This document shows, piece by piece, positions 47,335 to 57,837 of a DNA stretch of 64,000 bases. The stretch comes from Sinorhizobium sp. BG8 (GTDB lineage: Bacteria; Pseudomonadota; Alphaproteobacteria; Rhizobiales; Rhizobiaceae). The stretch spans positions 1,631,501 to 1,695,500 of the forward strand of contig NZ_CP044011.1 in the NCBI RefSeq assembly GCF_016864555.1. The letters run 5' to 3'. Numbering within the stretch: the first letter of the stretch is position 1; each line of letters begins with the position of its first letter. A program made the position numbers and the translations under genes. The notes beneath the pieces are model-generated. The model did no database searches, was not told the origin of the DNA, and saw only the letters and a program-made list of their open reading frames with translations.

Positions 47335-47958
47335 ATGCTGCACACGCCGACGGATCTCGTTCACCAGCTTCGCGCATATCGGATGAAGGTAGGACTAACC
47401 CAGGAGGATATCGCCTGGAAGCTGGGTTTTTCCCCCATCACCGTATCGCGCTGGGAGCGGGGCGTCAGTATTCCGGACCTAAGGGCGACCGGCGCGATCG
47501 TGGATTTTCTGCGCCGCGCCGACCAGCAGAGCGAGCGCCTGCTGATCCGCGCTATCCAGAACTCGCGCGAAAGCAGAAACCTATGGGAAGGACGCGACAT
47601 TCGCTATCTTGCCGGATCTCCACAGGAGTTCCGGGAGTCACCCGAAATGCGCGCGGTCGTCGGCACCAGCATCAGGCGTTATGTGACCGGTATCTACCGC
47701 GAGGTGATGGAAAACCATGACATCATCAACGGGATCGAGGCAGGCGAGATTGCGCGCATCGACATTTATGGCGGGCCTGTGCTTTCCATGACGTCGATTC
47801 CGTCAGGCTTCGTGCAGTTGAAGCGCCTGACCTTCGGCGGAAAAATGCTCGGCATAATCCGGGGGGAAACCCAGTCCATGCTGATCCCCGCGGTAAGCGC
47901 GCCGCCGCATCCGGGGTTCAAGGTTCTGAGCTGGGACGTCCTGTCGCGCCGGCCCTAA
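47335..47958 (+). CDS. XRE-family regulator
   Basis: This 207-residue protein has an N-terminal helix-turn-helix ([36 protein letters not shown], about residues 5-45). A C-terminal region of unknown type follows, with [32 protein letters not shown] and [22 protein letters not shown] precedes ATG 47335 by nine bases. It is divergent from the PAS-like gene and might control it. It ends 86 bases before hisS. Confidence 0.75.
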   Translation: MLHTPTDLVHQLRAYRMKVGLTQEDIAWKLGFSPITVSRWERGVSIPDLRATGAIVDFLRRADQQSERLLIRAIQNSRESRNLWEGRDIRYLAGSPQEFRESPEMRAVVGTSIRRYVTGIYREVMENHDIINGIEAGEIARIDIYGGPVLSMTSIPSGFVQLKRLTFGGKMLGIIRGETQSMLIPAVSAPPHPGFKVLSWDVLSRRP

Positions 47959-48044
47959 GTTTCGCCACCCCTTCGCCCTTGCCGCCTCGGGTTCAATCCG
48001 CTAGGGAAGCCCACAAAGAAAATCCAGCGTTTTTGGGCATCCCG

Positions 48045-49667
48045 ATGAGCGAAAAACAGAAGAAACCGCAGAAGCTGAGGGCCCGTCTGCCACGTGGCTT
48101 TGTCGACCGGTCTGCCTCCGACATCCGTGCCGTCAACGAGATGACTGGCAAGATCCGCGAGGTCTACGAGCGCTACGGTTTCGATCCCGTCGAGACGCCG
48201 CTGTTCGAGTACACGGATGCGCTCGGCAAGTTCCTGCCCGACAGCGACCGGCCGAACGAGGGCGTCTTCTCGCTTCAGGACGATGACGACCAGTGGATGA
48301 GCCTGCGCTACGACCTGACGGCCCCGCTCGCCCGTCATGTCGCGGAAAACTTCAACGAGATCCAGCTTCCCTATCGCACCTATCGCGCAGGCTACGTCTT
48401 CCGCAACGAGAAGCCGGGCCCGGGCCGCTTCCGCCAGTTCATGCAGTTCGACGCCGATACGGTCGGTGCCGCGGGCGTCCAGGCGGATGCCGAGATGTGC
48501 ATGATGATGGCCGACACGATGGAAGCGCTCGGCATCGCGCGCGGCGACTATGTCATTCGCGTCAACAACCGCAAGGTCCTCGACGGCGTGCTCGAGGAAA
48601 TCGGGCTTGGTGGCCCGGAGAACGCTAATGCACGCCTCACCGTACTGCGCGCCATCGACAAGCTCGACAAGTTCGGCCCCGAGGGCGTTCGTCTCCTGCT
48701 CGGCGAGGGCCGCAAGGACGAGAGTGGCGACTTTACTAAGGGAGCCGGGCTAAAGGACGAACAGATCAAAGTCGTTGAAGAGAAGGTAATCTTCTTCTCA
48801 ACCGGCGCTCGCTTCACCCGTGCTAAGCAAGGTGGCCTGGCGGACAACGTTGTTCTGGACGATCGCTTACCAAGTGATCCTGAAGCTCTTTGGTTGGACA
48901 ATCTGGATCTTGCCGAGATGGTCAGCAAAAGAGGCTCTAACAATGAGATTGGCCTAGCCGCGGCCGAAGAACTGAGAACCATGGCTCAGCTGTTCCACTC
49001 GGCGGGATACGGCACAAAACGAATCCTGATCGACCCATCCGTCGTGCGCGGCCTGGAGTACTACACCGGCCCGGTCTTCGAGGCCGAGCTGCAGTTCGCG
49101 GTCACCAACGAGAAGGGCGAGAAGGTCGTCTTCGGTTCGGTCGGCGGCGGTGGCCGCTATGACGGACTCGTTTCGCGCTTCATGGGCCAGCCGGTTCCTG
49201 CTACGGGCTTCTCCATCGGCGTCTCGCGCCTGATGACGGCACTCAAGAATCTCGGCAAGCTCGGCCAGAGCGAAGTGATCGAACCGGTCCTGGTCACGGT
49301 CATGGATGGCGATGTCGGCTCGATGGGCCGCTACCAGCGCTTCACACAGGAACTCCGAGCCGCCGGCATCCGCGCCGAAATGTACCAGGGCAACTGGAAG
49401 AAGTTCGGAAACCAGCTGAAATACGCCGACCGTCGCAATTGCCCCATCGCCATCATCCAGGGCGGCGACGAGCGGGCCGAGGGCGTCGTCCAGATCAAGG
49501 ATCTGATCGAGGGCAAGCGGCTCTCCGGCGAGATCGAGGACAACGCCGCCTGGCGCGAGGCGCGCGCCGCGCAGATCTCGGTGCCGGAAAACCAGCTGGT
49601 CGAAAAGGTTCGCGAAATTCTCGCCGCGCAGGCGGAAGACCGCGAGCGGGCGGGCAGGGACGCCTGA
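48045..49667 (+). CDS. hisS: Histidyl-tRNA synthetase
   Basis: This 540-residue class II synthetase charges tRNA-His. Motif 1 lies near [16 protein letters not shown], motif 2 near [28 protein letters not shown], the histidine-specific [15 protein letters not shown], and motif 3 near [10 protein letters not shown]. The anticodon-binding domain is at about 430-525. Residues about 230-318 (48733-49000) use codons unlike the rest (CTA, TTA, AGA, CCA, AGT), and G+C falls to about 50 % (60 of 120 bases at 48841-48960). This suggests that the insertion domain was acquired separately. It leads hisZ and hisG. Confidence 0.95.
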   Translation: MSEKQKKPQKLRARLPRGFVDRSASDIRAVNEMTGKIREVYERYGFDPVETPLFEYTDALGKFLPDSDRPNEGVFSLQDDDDQWMSLRYDLTAPLARHVAENFNEIQLPYRTYRAGYVFRNEKPGPGRFRQFMQFDADTVGAAGVQADAEMCMMMADTMEALGIARGDYVIRVNNRKVLDGVLEEIGLGGPENANARLTVLRAIDKLDKFGPEGVRLLLGEGRKDESGDFTKGAGLKDEQIKVVEEKVIFFSTGARFTRAKQGGLADNVVLDDRLPSDPEALWLDNLDLAEMVSKRGSNNEIGLAAAEELRTMAQLFHSAGYGTKRILIDPSVVRGLEYYTGPVFEAELQFAVTNEKGEKVVFGSVGGGGRYDGLVSRFMGQPVPATGFSIGVSRLMTALKNLGKLGQSEVIEPVLVTVMDGDVGSMGRYQRFTQELRAAGIRAEMYQGNWKKFGNQLKYADRRNCPIAIIQGGDERAEGVVQIKDLIEGKRLSGEIEDNAAWREARAAQISVPENQLVEKVREILAAQAEDRERAGRDA

Positions 49668-49782
49668 CAATGAGGAGCGCCTCCTGCCTGGGATCTGGGC
49701 GACCAAGCCAGTCCGCCAACCTCGTCGTTGACGCAGGCAGCAGCTGGAGGCAGCGCGATGCTGGCAGAGGGAGTGCATTCGG

Positions 49783-50922
49783 ATGCCGCTGATCAACCTT
49801 CCCGTCTTCGCTCCCCAGATGCTCGCTGACTTCGCCGCTCTTGGAACCGAGCGTGTCGATACGCCCGTCATCCAGCCGGCGGAACCGTTCCTCGACATGG
49901 CGGGCGAGGACTTGCGCCGCCGCATCTTCATGACCGAGAGCGAAACCGGCGCGAGCCTGTGCCTGCGCCCCGAGTTCACCATCCCCGTCTGTCTACGCCA
50001 TATCGAGACGGCGACCGGCACACCCAAGCGCTACGCCTATCTCGGCGAGGTGTTCCGCCAGCGCCGCGGCGGTGCGAACGAATTCTACCAGGCCGGCATC
50101 GAGGACCTCGGCGAGACCGATACGGCGGGCGCCGACGCGCGCGCTATCCATGATGCCCTGCTGGTTTTGACAAAGCGCCTTCCCGGTGCACCGTTTGCCG
50201 TCACCCTTGGCGATCAGTCCGTCTTCGAGGCCGTCGTCGCCGCCTGCGGCCTGCCCGCGGGCTGGCAGAAGCGTCTCGTGCACGCCTTCGGAAACCAGAC
50301 CCAGTTGCAGAAGCTCCTCGGGCAGCTCGCAAATCCGTCCGCAACGGGCGTCTTCGGCCCGGAGGTCGAGCGTCTCGCGATCCTCGGTCTCCTTGAGGAT
50401 GAGGAGCGGCTTGCGGCCCATATCGACCAGACCATGGAAGCGACGGGCTATTCCACCAACGCCAGCCGCAGCCCCGCGGAAATCGCCCGGCGACTGCGCG
50501 AAAAGATGGAACTCGAGAGCACACGCCTCGAAGGCGGCACGCTCGCCATGCTGACGGAGTTCCTCTCGTTGGAAGTAAGCCTCGCGGAAGCGCCCGACGC
50601 ACTCTTCGCCTTCGCCGACAAGGCGGGCCTCACGATGGACAAGGCGCTCTCCGGCTTTGACGCCCGCGTGGCGGCCCTTGCGAATGTCGGCGTGGATCTC
50701 TCCTCCGTCACCTATCGCGCTGCCTTCGGGCGTCCGCTGGACTACTACACCGGCCTCGTCTTCGAGGTGACCCTCGAAGGGGACTCGTCCGTGCTTGCCG
50801 GTGGTGGGCGCTTTGACAGGTTGATGACGCTCCTTGGCGCAACGGACCGCATCCCCGCCGTGGGCTTCGCTCTCTGGCTCGATCGGATCGAACAGGCAAT
50901 CGAAAGGAGCGCGCGGCAATGA
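49783..50922 (+). CDS. hisZ: ATP phosphoribosyltransferase regulatory subunit HisZ
   Basis: This 379-residue protein resembles the catalytic core of histidyl-tRNA synthetase without its anticodon domain. It has [58 protein letters not shown], and [12 protein letters not shown]. It activates and gives feedback control to short HisG. It is 115 bases after hisS and overlaps hisG by four bases (ATGA). The start ATG 49783 has a distant purine-rich site. Confidence 0.94.
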   Translation: MPLINLPVFAPQMLADFAALGTERVDTPVIQPAEPFLDMAGEDLRRRIFMTESETGASLCLRPEFTIPVCLRHIETATGTPKRYAYLGEVFRQRRGGANEFYQAGIEDLGETDTAGADARAIHDALLVLTKRLPGAPFAVTLGDQSVFEAVVAACGLPAGWQKRLVHAFGNQTQLQKLLGQLANPSATGVFGPEVERLAILGLLEDEERLAAHIDQTMEATGYSTNASRSPAEIARRLREKMELESTRLEGGTLAMLTEFLSLEVSLAEAPDALFAFADKAGLTMDKALSGFDARVAALANVGVDLSSVTYRAAFGRPLDYYTGLVFEVTLEGDSSVLAGGGRFDRLMTLLGATDRIPAVGFALWLDRIEQAIERSARQ

Positions 50923-51614
50923 CGCTGACGATCGGCTTGCCGTCCAAGGGCCGCATGAAGGACGACGCTTCGGAAATCTTCTTCAGGGCTGGCCTGAAGA
51001 TTGCCGCGGTCGGCAACGAGCGCTCCTATCGCGGCCGGGTCGAGGGCATCGACGATGTGGAAGTTGCTTTCCTGTCGGCCTCGGAAATCTCCCGCGAGCT
51101 GGCGAACGGTACCATCGACTTCGGTGTCACCGGAGAAGACCTTGTCCGGGAAGGGCTCGCTGAAGCGGATGCACGCGTAGAGTTCTGCGCGCGTCTCGGC
51201 TTCGGTCATGCGGACGTCGTGGTCGCGGTGCCGGAGATCTGGCTCGATGTCGACACGATGGCGGATCTTGCCGATGTCGCCGCGGATTTTCGCGCACGCC
51301 ATGGCCGCAGGCTGACGATCGCGACGAAATACTGGCGGCTGACGCAGCAGTTCTTCTCCGGAAATCACGGCATCCAGCTCTACCGGATCGTCGAGAGCCT
51401 CGGTGCGACCGAGGGGGCGCCCGCCTCCGGGTCGGCAGATATCATCGTCGATATCACGTCGACCGGTTCAACACTGGTCGCCAATCACCTGAAGATCCTC
51501 TCCGACGGCGTGATCCTGAAATCGGAGGCCTGCTTCGTCCGGGCGCGAAAGGAAAGCCACGCCGGTGATCGGGCAGTGGACGAGATTGTCGAACGCCTTC
51601 GCGCCGCGCTGTGA
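50919..51614 (+). CDS. hisG: ATP phosphoribosyltransferase, short form
   Basis: This 231-residue enzyme condenses ATP with PRPP, starting histidine synthesis. Short-form HisG lacks the C-terminal regulatory domain and depends on HisZ, encoded just upstream. Seen are [69 protein letters not shown]. The stop overlaps the next gene start (GTGA). Confidence 0.96.
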   Translation: MTLTIGLPSKGRMKDDASEIFFRAGLKIAAVGNERSYRGRVEGIDDVEVAFLSASEISRELANGTIDFGVTGEDLVREGLAEADARVEFCARLGFGHADVVVAVPEIWLDVDTMADLADVAADFRARHGRRLTIATKYWRLTQQFFSGNHGIQLYRIVESLGATEGAPASGSADIIVDITSTGSTLVANHLKILSDGVILKSEACFVRARKESHAGDRAVDEIVERLRAAL

Positions 51615-52228
51615 AGCCGGACATGGGCGGCGATGACGACAAGATCACCGGCCTCTACGAGCGTCACGCGCTATCCTTCGATCGCGAGCGCGGACGCTCC
51701 TTGTTCGAGAGGCCGTGGCTCGATCGCTTCACTGCGCTGATCAGGCCGCAGGGAACGATCCTGGATATCGGCTGCGGCATGGGAGAACCGATCTCTGCGG
51801 CGCTGATCGCGGACGGCTTCCGCCTGACGGGGATCGACTCGTCGCAAACGCTGATTGACCTCTGCCGAAAACGATTTGCCGAGCACAGCTGGATCGTGTC
51901 GGACATGCGGACCCTGGCGCTCGCGCGGACGTTCGACGGTATCATCGCCTGGCACAGCTTCTTCCACCTCGATCCCGACAGCCAACGCCGGATGTTTCCC
52001 ATCTTCGCGGCCCATGCCAGGCCCGGCGCGCCGCTGATGTTCACGGCGGGGCCATCCCATGGCGTTGCCATCGGGGAGTATCACGGCGAGCCGCTCTATC
52101 ATGCCAGCCTCGACGCCGAAGAGTACCGCTCGCTGCTGGCAGAGTGCGGATTCGAGGTCGTCTCGCACGTCGTCGAGGATCCCGATTGTGGCGGTGCGAC
52201 GGTGTGGCTCGCGCGTCGGCGGGCGTAA
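51611..52228 (+). CDS. Class I SAM-dependent methyltransferase
   Basis: This 205-residue protein has the Rossmann motifs: [52 protein letters not shown] and [23 protein letters not shown]. The start GTG 51611 overlaps the hisG stop, so it is co-translated with the histidine genes; the substrate is unknown. ATG 51623 is an alternative. Confidence 0.82.
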   Translation: MKPDMGGDDDKITGLYERHALSFDRERGRSLFERPWLDRFTALIRPQGTILDIGCGMGEPISAALIADGFRLTGIDSSQTLIDLCRKRFAEHSWIVSDMRTLALARTFDGIIAWHSFFHLDPDSQRRMFPIFAAHARPGAPLMFTAGPSHGVAIGEYHGEPLYHASLDAEEYRSLLAECGFEVVSHVVEDPDCGGATVWLARRRA

Positions 52229-52303
52229 TCCGGGATTTTCACCCCGGAGCTTTAAAAACCGGTTCCACGACCTACGTTAGAAGCCCACTTCAAGGAGTCC
52301 TCC

Positions 52304-53011
52304 ATGGCAGATCTGTCTTCATTTCCCATCACCAAGAAATGGCCAGCAAAAAATCCCGATATCATCCAGCTCTATTCCCTACCGACGCCGAACGGCGTGA
52401 AGATTTCGATTGCGCTCGAGGAATTGGGCCTGCCTTACGAGGCTCATCGCATCGCATTTGATACCAATGATCAGAAGTCCCCGGAATTCGTTTCGCTGAA
52501 CCCGAATGGCCGTATTCCGGCGATCATCGACCCCAAGGGCCCCGACGGAAAGCCGATCGGCCTGTTCGAATCCGGTGCGATCCTTGTCTATCTCGCCGAA
52601 AAGACCGGAAAGCTGATCCCGGCGGATGCTGCCGGCCGTTATGAAACGCTGTGCTGGGTCATGTTCCAGATGGGCGGCGTTGGTCCGATGTTCGGACAGT
52701 TCGGGCATTTCTTCAAGTTTGCCGCCGAAAAGGTCGCCAACAACTCCTATCCGATGGAGCGCTACCGTGACGAGTCGAAGCGCCTCCTGAGCGTTTTGGA
52801 AGCCCGTCTCGATGGACGCCAGTGGATCATGGGTGAGGAGCACACTATAGCCGACATCGCTCTCTATCCGTGGGTTCGCGGAGCGGACGTCTTCTACGGC
52901 GGCCGCGAAGTTCTCGACTATGCGGGTTTCCCGAATGTCATGGCCTGGCTGGAGCGCTGCCTGGAGCGGCCCGCCGCCAAGAAGGGACTGGACATCCCCG
53001 CCAGGACCTGA
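52304..53011 (+). CDS. Glutathione S-transferase, Nu/YfcG-like
   Basis: This 235-residue protein has an N-terminal thioredoxin-like domain (IQLYSLPTPNGVKISIALEELGLPYEAHRI, NPNGRIPAIIDP) with a Thr/Asn rather than Ser/Tyr at the usual catalytic position, and FESGAILVYLAEKTGKL. The C-terminal helical domain includes ADIALYPWV. This set is typical of the Nu-class YfcG/YghU enzymes, which have disulfide-reductase and peroxidase activities using glutathione. Ribosome site AAGGAG is at about 52291. Confidence 0.9.
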   Translation: MADLSSFPITKKWPAKNPDIIQLYSLPTPNGVKISIALEELGLPYEAHRIAFDTNDQKSPEFVSLNPNGRIPAIIDPKGPDGKPIGLFESGAILVYLAEKTGKLIPADAAGRYETLCWVMFQMGGVGPMFGQFGHFFKFAAEKVANNSYPMERYRDESKRLLSVLEARLDGRQWIMGEEHTIADIALYPWVRGADVFYGGREVLDYAGFPNVMAWLERCLERPAAKKGLDIPART

Positions 53012-53096
53012 GGCCTAGCCCTATCGCTGCGGCCTGGTGGCGAGTTGACGCCGCCGGGCCGGACGCGTTACCACTCGTCAAAACAACAGATCGGGG

Positions 53097-54323
53097 ATGG
53101 ACATCGTGGCGGGAAGGTTGGTCGTAGCCGGAGGCGGTCAGGCGGCATTCGCGCTTGTCGCAAAGTTGCGGGCGTTGAAGGATACGCGTCCGATCACGAT
53201 CGTCAGCGCAGAGGCTACCCTTCCATACCAGCGTCCGCCGCTCTCCAAGAAATATCTTCTGGGCGAGGCCGATCTCGAGCGGCTGCATTTCCGGGCGGAG
53301 AGCTGGTATCCGGAAAACGATGTCGAGGTGAAGCTGTCGACGGAGGTTGCCTGGATCGACCGTGCCGGCAAGACAGTCTCGCTGAGCGACGGCTCTATGC
53401 TGGAGTACGAGTATCTGGCGCTCGCGACCGGGGCGACGCCGCGCCGCCTGCCGGATGCGATCGGCGGAAATCTCAAGGGCGTGTTCACGGTCCGCGACTA
53501 TCTCGACGCAGACCGCCTCGGCCTTGAAATGCAGGAAGGCCGCAAGGCGCTCATCGTCGGCGGCGGCTACATCGGACTTGAAGCCGCAGCCGTGGCGAGG
53601 GGGCGGGGCCTCGACGTCACTGTCATCGAAATGGCAGACCGCATTCTTCAGCGCGTGGCCTCGCCAGCCACCTCGTCGATCGTCAAGGAAATCCACATCG
53701 CGCGCGGCGTCGACGTCAGGGAAAAAACCGGCCTCGACAGGCTGGTCGGCGAGAACGGCCATGTAACGGGTGCGGAACTCTCCGATGGTTCCATCATTTC
53801 TGCGGATGTCGTCATCGTCGGCATCGGCATTGCCCCCAACGACCAGCTGGCCCGCGATGCCGGGCTGGAGGTCCTGAACGGTATCGTCGTCGACGACCAT
53901 GCCCGGACCTCGGATCCGTCCATCTTCGCAATGGGCGACTGTAGCGTCCTGCCGTTGAAGGGCAGCATGGTCCGCCTCGAGTCCGTCCAGAATGCGGTAG
54001 ACCAGGCGGAGGCGGTTGCGGCCATCATCGCCGGCGGTGACGAGCCCTATGTTCCCAAGCCCTGGTTCTGGTCGGATCAGTACGACGTCAAGCTGCAGAT
54101 CGCCGGTTTCTGCATGGGGTTCGATGATACCCTCGTCAGGCCGGGCGCGCGTGAAGGAAGCGTCTCTGTGTGGTACTTCCGGGCGGGCGAACTGATCGCG
54201 GTCGATGCGGTCAACGACGCCAAGGCCTATGTCACCGGCAAGAAGCTTCTGGAACTCGGCCGCACCCCGGACCGGGCGCTTCTGGAAGATCCGTCTACCG
54301 ACCTCAAGACCCTCGTCGCCTGA
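53097..54323 (+). CDS. FAD-dependent ferredoxin/rubredoxin-reductase-like oxidoreductase
   Basis: This 408-residue protein has two Rossmann folds: FAD site VVAGGGQAAFALVAKLRAL at the N terminus and NAD site ALIVGGGYIGLEAAAVARGRGLDVTVIE in the middle, with PYQRPPLSKKYL and the C-terminal ATGxxD/FAMGDCSVLP. This is the layout of reductases for ferredoxin or rubredoxin in P450 and dioxygenase systems. No partner ferredoxin gene is adjacent. It follows the GST by 86 bases. Confidence 0.9.
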   Translation: MDIVAGRLVVAGGGQAAFALVAKLRALKDTRPITIVSAEATLPYQRPPLSKKYLLGEADLERLHFRAESWYPENDVEVKLSTEVAWIDRAGKTVSLSDGSMLEYEYLALATGATPRRLPDAIGGNLKGVFTVRDYLDADRLGLEMQEGRKALIVGGGYIGLEAAAVARGRGLDVTVIEMADRILQRVASPATSSIVKEIHIARGVDVREKTGLDRLVGENGHVTGAELSDGSIISADVVIVGIGIAPNDQLARDAGLEVLNGIVVDDHARTSDPSIFAMGDCSVLPLKGSMVRLESVQNAVDQAEAVAAIIAGGDEPYVPKPWFWSDQYDVKLQIAGFCMGFDDTLVRPGAREGSVSVWYFRAGELIAVDAVNDAKAYVTGKKLLELGRTPDRALLEDPSTDLKTLVA

Positions 54324-54498
54324 CGAGCCGGCGTCTGCCTTGCCCGCGAAGGGCAGGCGATTCCCGTGCAATTTTGAGGCTTCCTTAAGCATAGGTTTAT
54401 GCAAGTCCGTGCTTTTATGGGACTTTCAGCCCGACTTAATGATTCTTCAGCCTTTTCTCACTTGAGTGATCCGATCGAACCTCACCGCCGGATTTCTC

Positions 54499-57309
54499 AT
54501 GCTCCGTATTGTGAATTGCATCGCGCTCGAGCACGACTATCGACTTGTGCTACTCGCAGCCATCATCTGCTTCCTGTCCTGTTTTGTCACAGTGGCACTG
54601 GTGCAGCGCGCGCAATCCTGCGAGCGCCTCGCGCGTCGCCTCTGGCTCGGAGCTGCGGGCTTCTCGACCGGCTTCGGTATCTGGTCCACCCACTTCATCG
54701 CCATGCTCGCCTACAATCCCGGCATGGTCATGGGATACGAAGTCTACCGGACGCTCATCTCGCTCGCGGTCGCCATCATCGTGACGACGATGGGGATCGT
54801 CGTCGGGACCGCATCGAAGCGCCGGTCGGCCGCGCTGGCGGGCGGAATGCTTCTGACGGGTGGCATCTTCGTCATGCACTACATGGGGATGTCGGCGCTG
54901 GAAATTCCCGGCACGATCGAGTGGGACTACGCCTATGTGGCTGCATCCTTCGTTGCAGGCGCGATCTTCAGCAGCCTTGCCCTGCTTGGCATCGCAGGCG
55001 GCGCACGCAACGTCGCTGCAAGGTGGCGTGTTACGATCCTGATGATGCTCGGCGTCGTCGCCCTTCATTTTACGGGCATGGCGGGCGTGACGGTGGTCTC
55101 GGGGCCGATGGACATCACCGACGACACGGTGGTCTCGCCGGTGCTGATGGCGGTGCTGATTGCAGCTGTGGCCTTCTCGCTGCTCTTCGTCGGATTGATC
55201 GCGGTCGTCTTCGCGCGTCAGGCAGAAAACGCCGTCAGCGCCGGCACGCGGCAGCTTGCCATGTTCGTGCAGGGCGTGACGGACTATGCCATCTACATGC
55301 TCGACGCCGATGGCAGGGTCGAGAACTGGAATGTCGGGGCGGAGCGGAGCAAGGGCTATACGGCCAAGGAAATCGTGGGCGAACATTTCTCCCGCTTCTA
55401 CAGCGCCGAGGAACAGGCAGCGGGACTGCCCCAGCTTGCCCTGGACGTTGCGCGGGAAACCGGAAAATACGAGACCGAAGGCTGGCGTTACCGCAAGGAC
55501 GGCAGCCGTTTTTGGGCGCATGTCGTGATCGACACGATCCGCGACAGCGAGGGTGACCTGGCCGGCTACGTCAAGATTACCAAGGACATCACGAAAGAGA
55601 AGGCGGATGCCGATCGCATCGCGGAGGTGACGAAAAACCTCGATCTCGCGCTCGAAAACATGGCACAGGGCCTTTGCCTCTTCGATGCCGACGAGAGGCT
55701 GGTACTCTCAAACAAGCGCTTTTCGGATCTGTTCGGATTCTCGGCGGACACCTTCAAGCCGGGCATCACGCTCGCCAGCATGGTCGATCTCGCCGTCTCG
55801 CGCGTTCACGATGATCCGGAGGTCTGGCAACCGAGGGCTCGCGACATCTATGCTCGCCACAGAAAGCTCATCCGCCAGCCGGGCGGCGGCAGCACCGTCG
55901 AACAGCTGTCTTCCGGCCTGTCCGTCCAGATGAAGTACAACACTCTCGCAGACGGCTCCTGGGTCGCGACCTACGAGGACATCACCGATCGCCTGCGCAC
56001 CGAGGAGCAGATTGCCCACATGGCCCGCCATGATGGGCTGACCCAGCTGCCGAACCGCGCAAGCTTCAACGTTCACCTGGAAGGTGAACTCGAGAGTGCA
56101 CGGCGTTCCGGCGCATACGTGGCCGTGATCGGCATCGACCTGGACAAGTTCAAGGAAGTCAACGACACGCATGGTCATGCCGTAGGCGACGAGGTGCTGA
56201 AGATCCTCTCCCAGCGCATGCAGGACATGCTCACCGGGGATGAGGCCGTGGCGCGCTTCGGTGGCGACGAGTTTGCCGCATCGAAGCGGTTCGATGACAT
56301 GGCGGAACTGAACGATTTCCTCATGCGCCTCGAAAAGGCGCTCCATGCGGAGGTCAAGGTCGGATCCTTTGAATTGAAGCCCGGCGCCAGCCTCGGAGTC
56401 GCGATCTTCCCGCAGGACGCGATGAACGTCGAAAACCTCCTGTCAAACGCCGACCTCGCAATGTACCGGGCCAAGGAAGCGCTTACCCGCACCGTCTGCT
56501 TCTACGAGGTATCGATGGACGATGTGGCGCGCCGCCGCCGCATGATGGCCAACGACCTGTGGCTTGCCGTGGAGCGCGGCGAACTGCAGTTGCACTATCA
56601 GGTGCAGAAGTCGGTGAAGGGTGGAGAAACGACCGGATACGAAGTGCTGCTGCGCTGGCGTCACCCGGACCGCGGCACCGTGTCGCCCGCCGAATTCATT
56701 CCCGTCGCGGAGGAGTGCGGCGCCATCCTGTCGATCGGCGAATGGGTTCTGCGCGAAGCCTGCCGCGAGGCGGCGAGCTGGCCGCTGCCGCACAAGATCG
56801 CCGTCAACCTGTCTCCGGTCCAACTCGCAAACACCGACGTGGTCGGCCTTGTCCGGGACGTGCTCGCGCAAACCGGCCTTGCGCCGAACCGCCTCGAGCT
56901 CGAGATCACCGAATCCACGATCATCGCGGACAAGCAGCGGGCGCTCCTGGCACTCAGGCAGGTGAAGGCGCTCGGCGTTACCATCGCCATCGACGATTTC
57001 GGTACCGGATATTCGTCGCTCGAGACCTTGCGTTCATTTCCTTTCGACAAGATCAAGCTCGACCGCAGCTTCATGAACGAGATCGAGGACAGCCCGCAGG
57101 CAAAGGCCATCATCAGGGCGATCCTGGCGCTTGGGCGCAGCCTCGACGTGCCGGTACTTGCCGAAGGAGTGGAGACCGGCAGGCAGCTCGATATCCTTCT
57201 CAAGGAAGGATGCGACGAAGCGCAGGGCTACTTCCTTGGCAGACCGGCGCCGATGACTGCCGACGAGGTGCGGGAAGATGCCCATATCGGCAAGGGCCGC
57301 GCCGCCTGA
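54499..57309 (+). CDS. MHYT-PAS-GGDEF-EAL protein (putative cyclic-di-GMP enzyme)
   Basis: This 936-residue membrane protein has an N-terminal MHYT domain of about seven helices (signatures THFIAMLAYN, MHYMGMSALE, LHFTGMAG), a PAS domain about 250-375, another PAS-like part 395-500, then GGDEF (GGDEF intact from residue 588) and EAL (EVL rather than EAL at 715). GGDEF makes and EAL cleaves cyclic-di-GMP; MHYT is thought to sense oxygen, CO or NO by copper. ATG 54499 is chosen because the MHYT helix starts at once; GTG 54466 is an alternative. Confidence 0.92.
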   Translation: MLRIVNCIALEHDYRLVLLAAIICFLSCFVTVALVQRAQSCERLARRLWLGAAGFSTGFGIWSTHFIAMLAYNPGMVMGYEVYRTLISLAVAIIVTTMGIVVGTASKRRSAALAGGMLLTGGIFVMHYMGMSALEIPGTIEWDYAYVAASFVAGAIFSSLALLGIAGGARNVAARWRVTILMMLGVVALHFTGMAGVTVVSGPMDITDDTVVSPVLMAVLIAAVAFSLLFVGLIAVVFARQAENAVSAGTRQLAMFVQGVTDYAIYMLDADGRVENWNVGAERSKGYTAKEIVGEHFSRFYSAEEQAAGLPQLALDVARETGKYETEGWRYRKDGSRFWAHVVIDTIRDSEGDLAGYVKITKDITKEKADADRIAEVTKNLDLALENMAQGLCLFDADERLVLSNKRFSDLFGFSADTFKPGITLASMVDLAVSRVHDDPEVWQPRARDIYARHRKLIRQPGGGSTVEQLSSGLSVQMKYNTLADGSWVATYEDITDRLRTEEQIAHMARHDGLTQLPNRASFNVHLEGELESARRSGAYVAVIGIDLDKFKEVNDTHGHAVGDEVLKILSQRMQDMLTGDEAVARFGGDEFAASKRFDDMAELNDFLMRLEKALHAEVKVGSFELKPGASLGVAIFPQDAMNVENLLSNADLAMYRAKEALTRTVCFYEVSMDDVARRRRMMANDLWLAVERGELQLHYQVQKSVKGGETTGYEVLLRWRHPDRGTVSPAEFIPVAEECGAILSIGEWVLREACREAASWPLPHKIAVNLSPVQLANTDVVGLVRDVLAQTGLAPNRLELEITESTIIADKQRALLALRQVKALGVTIAIDDFGTGYSSLETLRSFPFDKIKLDRSFMNEIEDSPQAKAIIRAILALGRSLDVPVLAEGVETGRQLDILLKEGCDEAQGYFLGRPAPMTADEVREDAHIGKGRAA

Positions 57310-57310
57310 T

Positions 57311-57336
57311 CGCAGGCACGCATTCCACTGCCTGCG
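57311..57336. terminator. Hairpin between convergent genes
   Basis: CGCAGGCA and TGCCTGCG form a perfect 8-bp stem just after the stop codon of the MHYT gene. There is no T run, so it is only a likely terminator. Confidence 0.45.
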
Positions 57337-57378
57337 GGGGAGGTCATGCTCCGGCGGGACGCCGCATAAGGCTCGCGC

Positions 57379-57837
57379 CTACTGCCGCTTCATGGAATAG
57401 GCGGGGAGTTCGACCTGGAAGCGGGGGAAGATGAACACGCCGATGATCAGGCCGGCATACTTCTGTTCGATTCCGGTAGACTCTCCGACGCAGAAGACGG
57501 GCTGGCGGGGAACACCCGCCACGTTGATCGTCGTGGAAAAGCAGAACGACGAGCACGTCGTCGACGCCTGTTCGAAGAGTTCGAGCACGCGGGTACGGTC
57601 GAGCGGTTCGTAACAGCGAATGAGGTTGAGCAGCCCGCAGTCGCGCTCATGAAGCCCGTGGGTCTTCGCTGCCTTGTCGCCAAGCCTGAACAGTCCGTTG
57701 GACAGATCGCCGGTCCAGCGTTCCGTCACGCAGTATTGGGTCAAAAGCTCATTGTCGGCATCGTCCAGCTCCAGGGAGCCGGGTACAAAAGGCGCTGAAA
57801 GATTAGTTTTCGCAATCTTAAACACGTACAATCCCAA
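57379..57837 (-). CDS. PAS-like sensory protein, paralog of 46638-47159
   Basis: This protein of up to 152 residues is homologous to that at 46638-47159, sharing VxERWxxDLSNGL, LHERDCGLLNLIRCYEP, SSFCFSTTI, RQPVFCVGEST and IIGVFIFPRF. No ATG occurs near the N terminus; TTG 57837, TTG 57831 or GTG 57825 are the candidate starts. The C-terminal tail is FQVELPAYSMKRQ. It lies tail to tail with the MHYT-GGDEF-EAL gene. Function unknown; a sensory role is inferred. Confidence 0.6.
   Translation of the reverse strand: MGLYVFKIAKTNLSAPFVPGSLELDDADNELLTQYCVTERWTGDLSNGLFRLGDKAAKTHGLHERDCGLLNLIRCYEPLDRTRVLELFEQASTTCSSFCFSTTINVAGVPRQPVFCVGESTGIEQKYAGLIIGVFIFPRFQVELPAYSMKRQ

Noticed and set aside
54336..54357. 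Imperfect hairpin after the ferredoxin-reductase-like gene
   Set aside because: The stem has a bulge and no T run; too weak to call a terminator.
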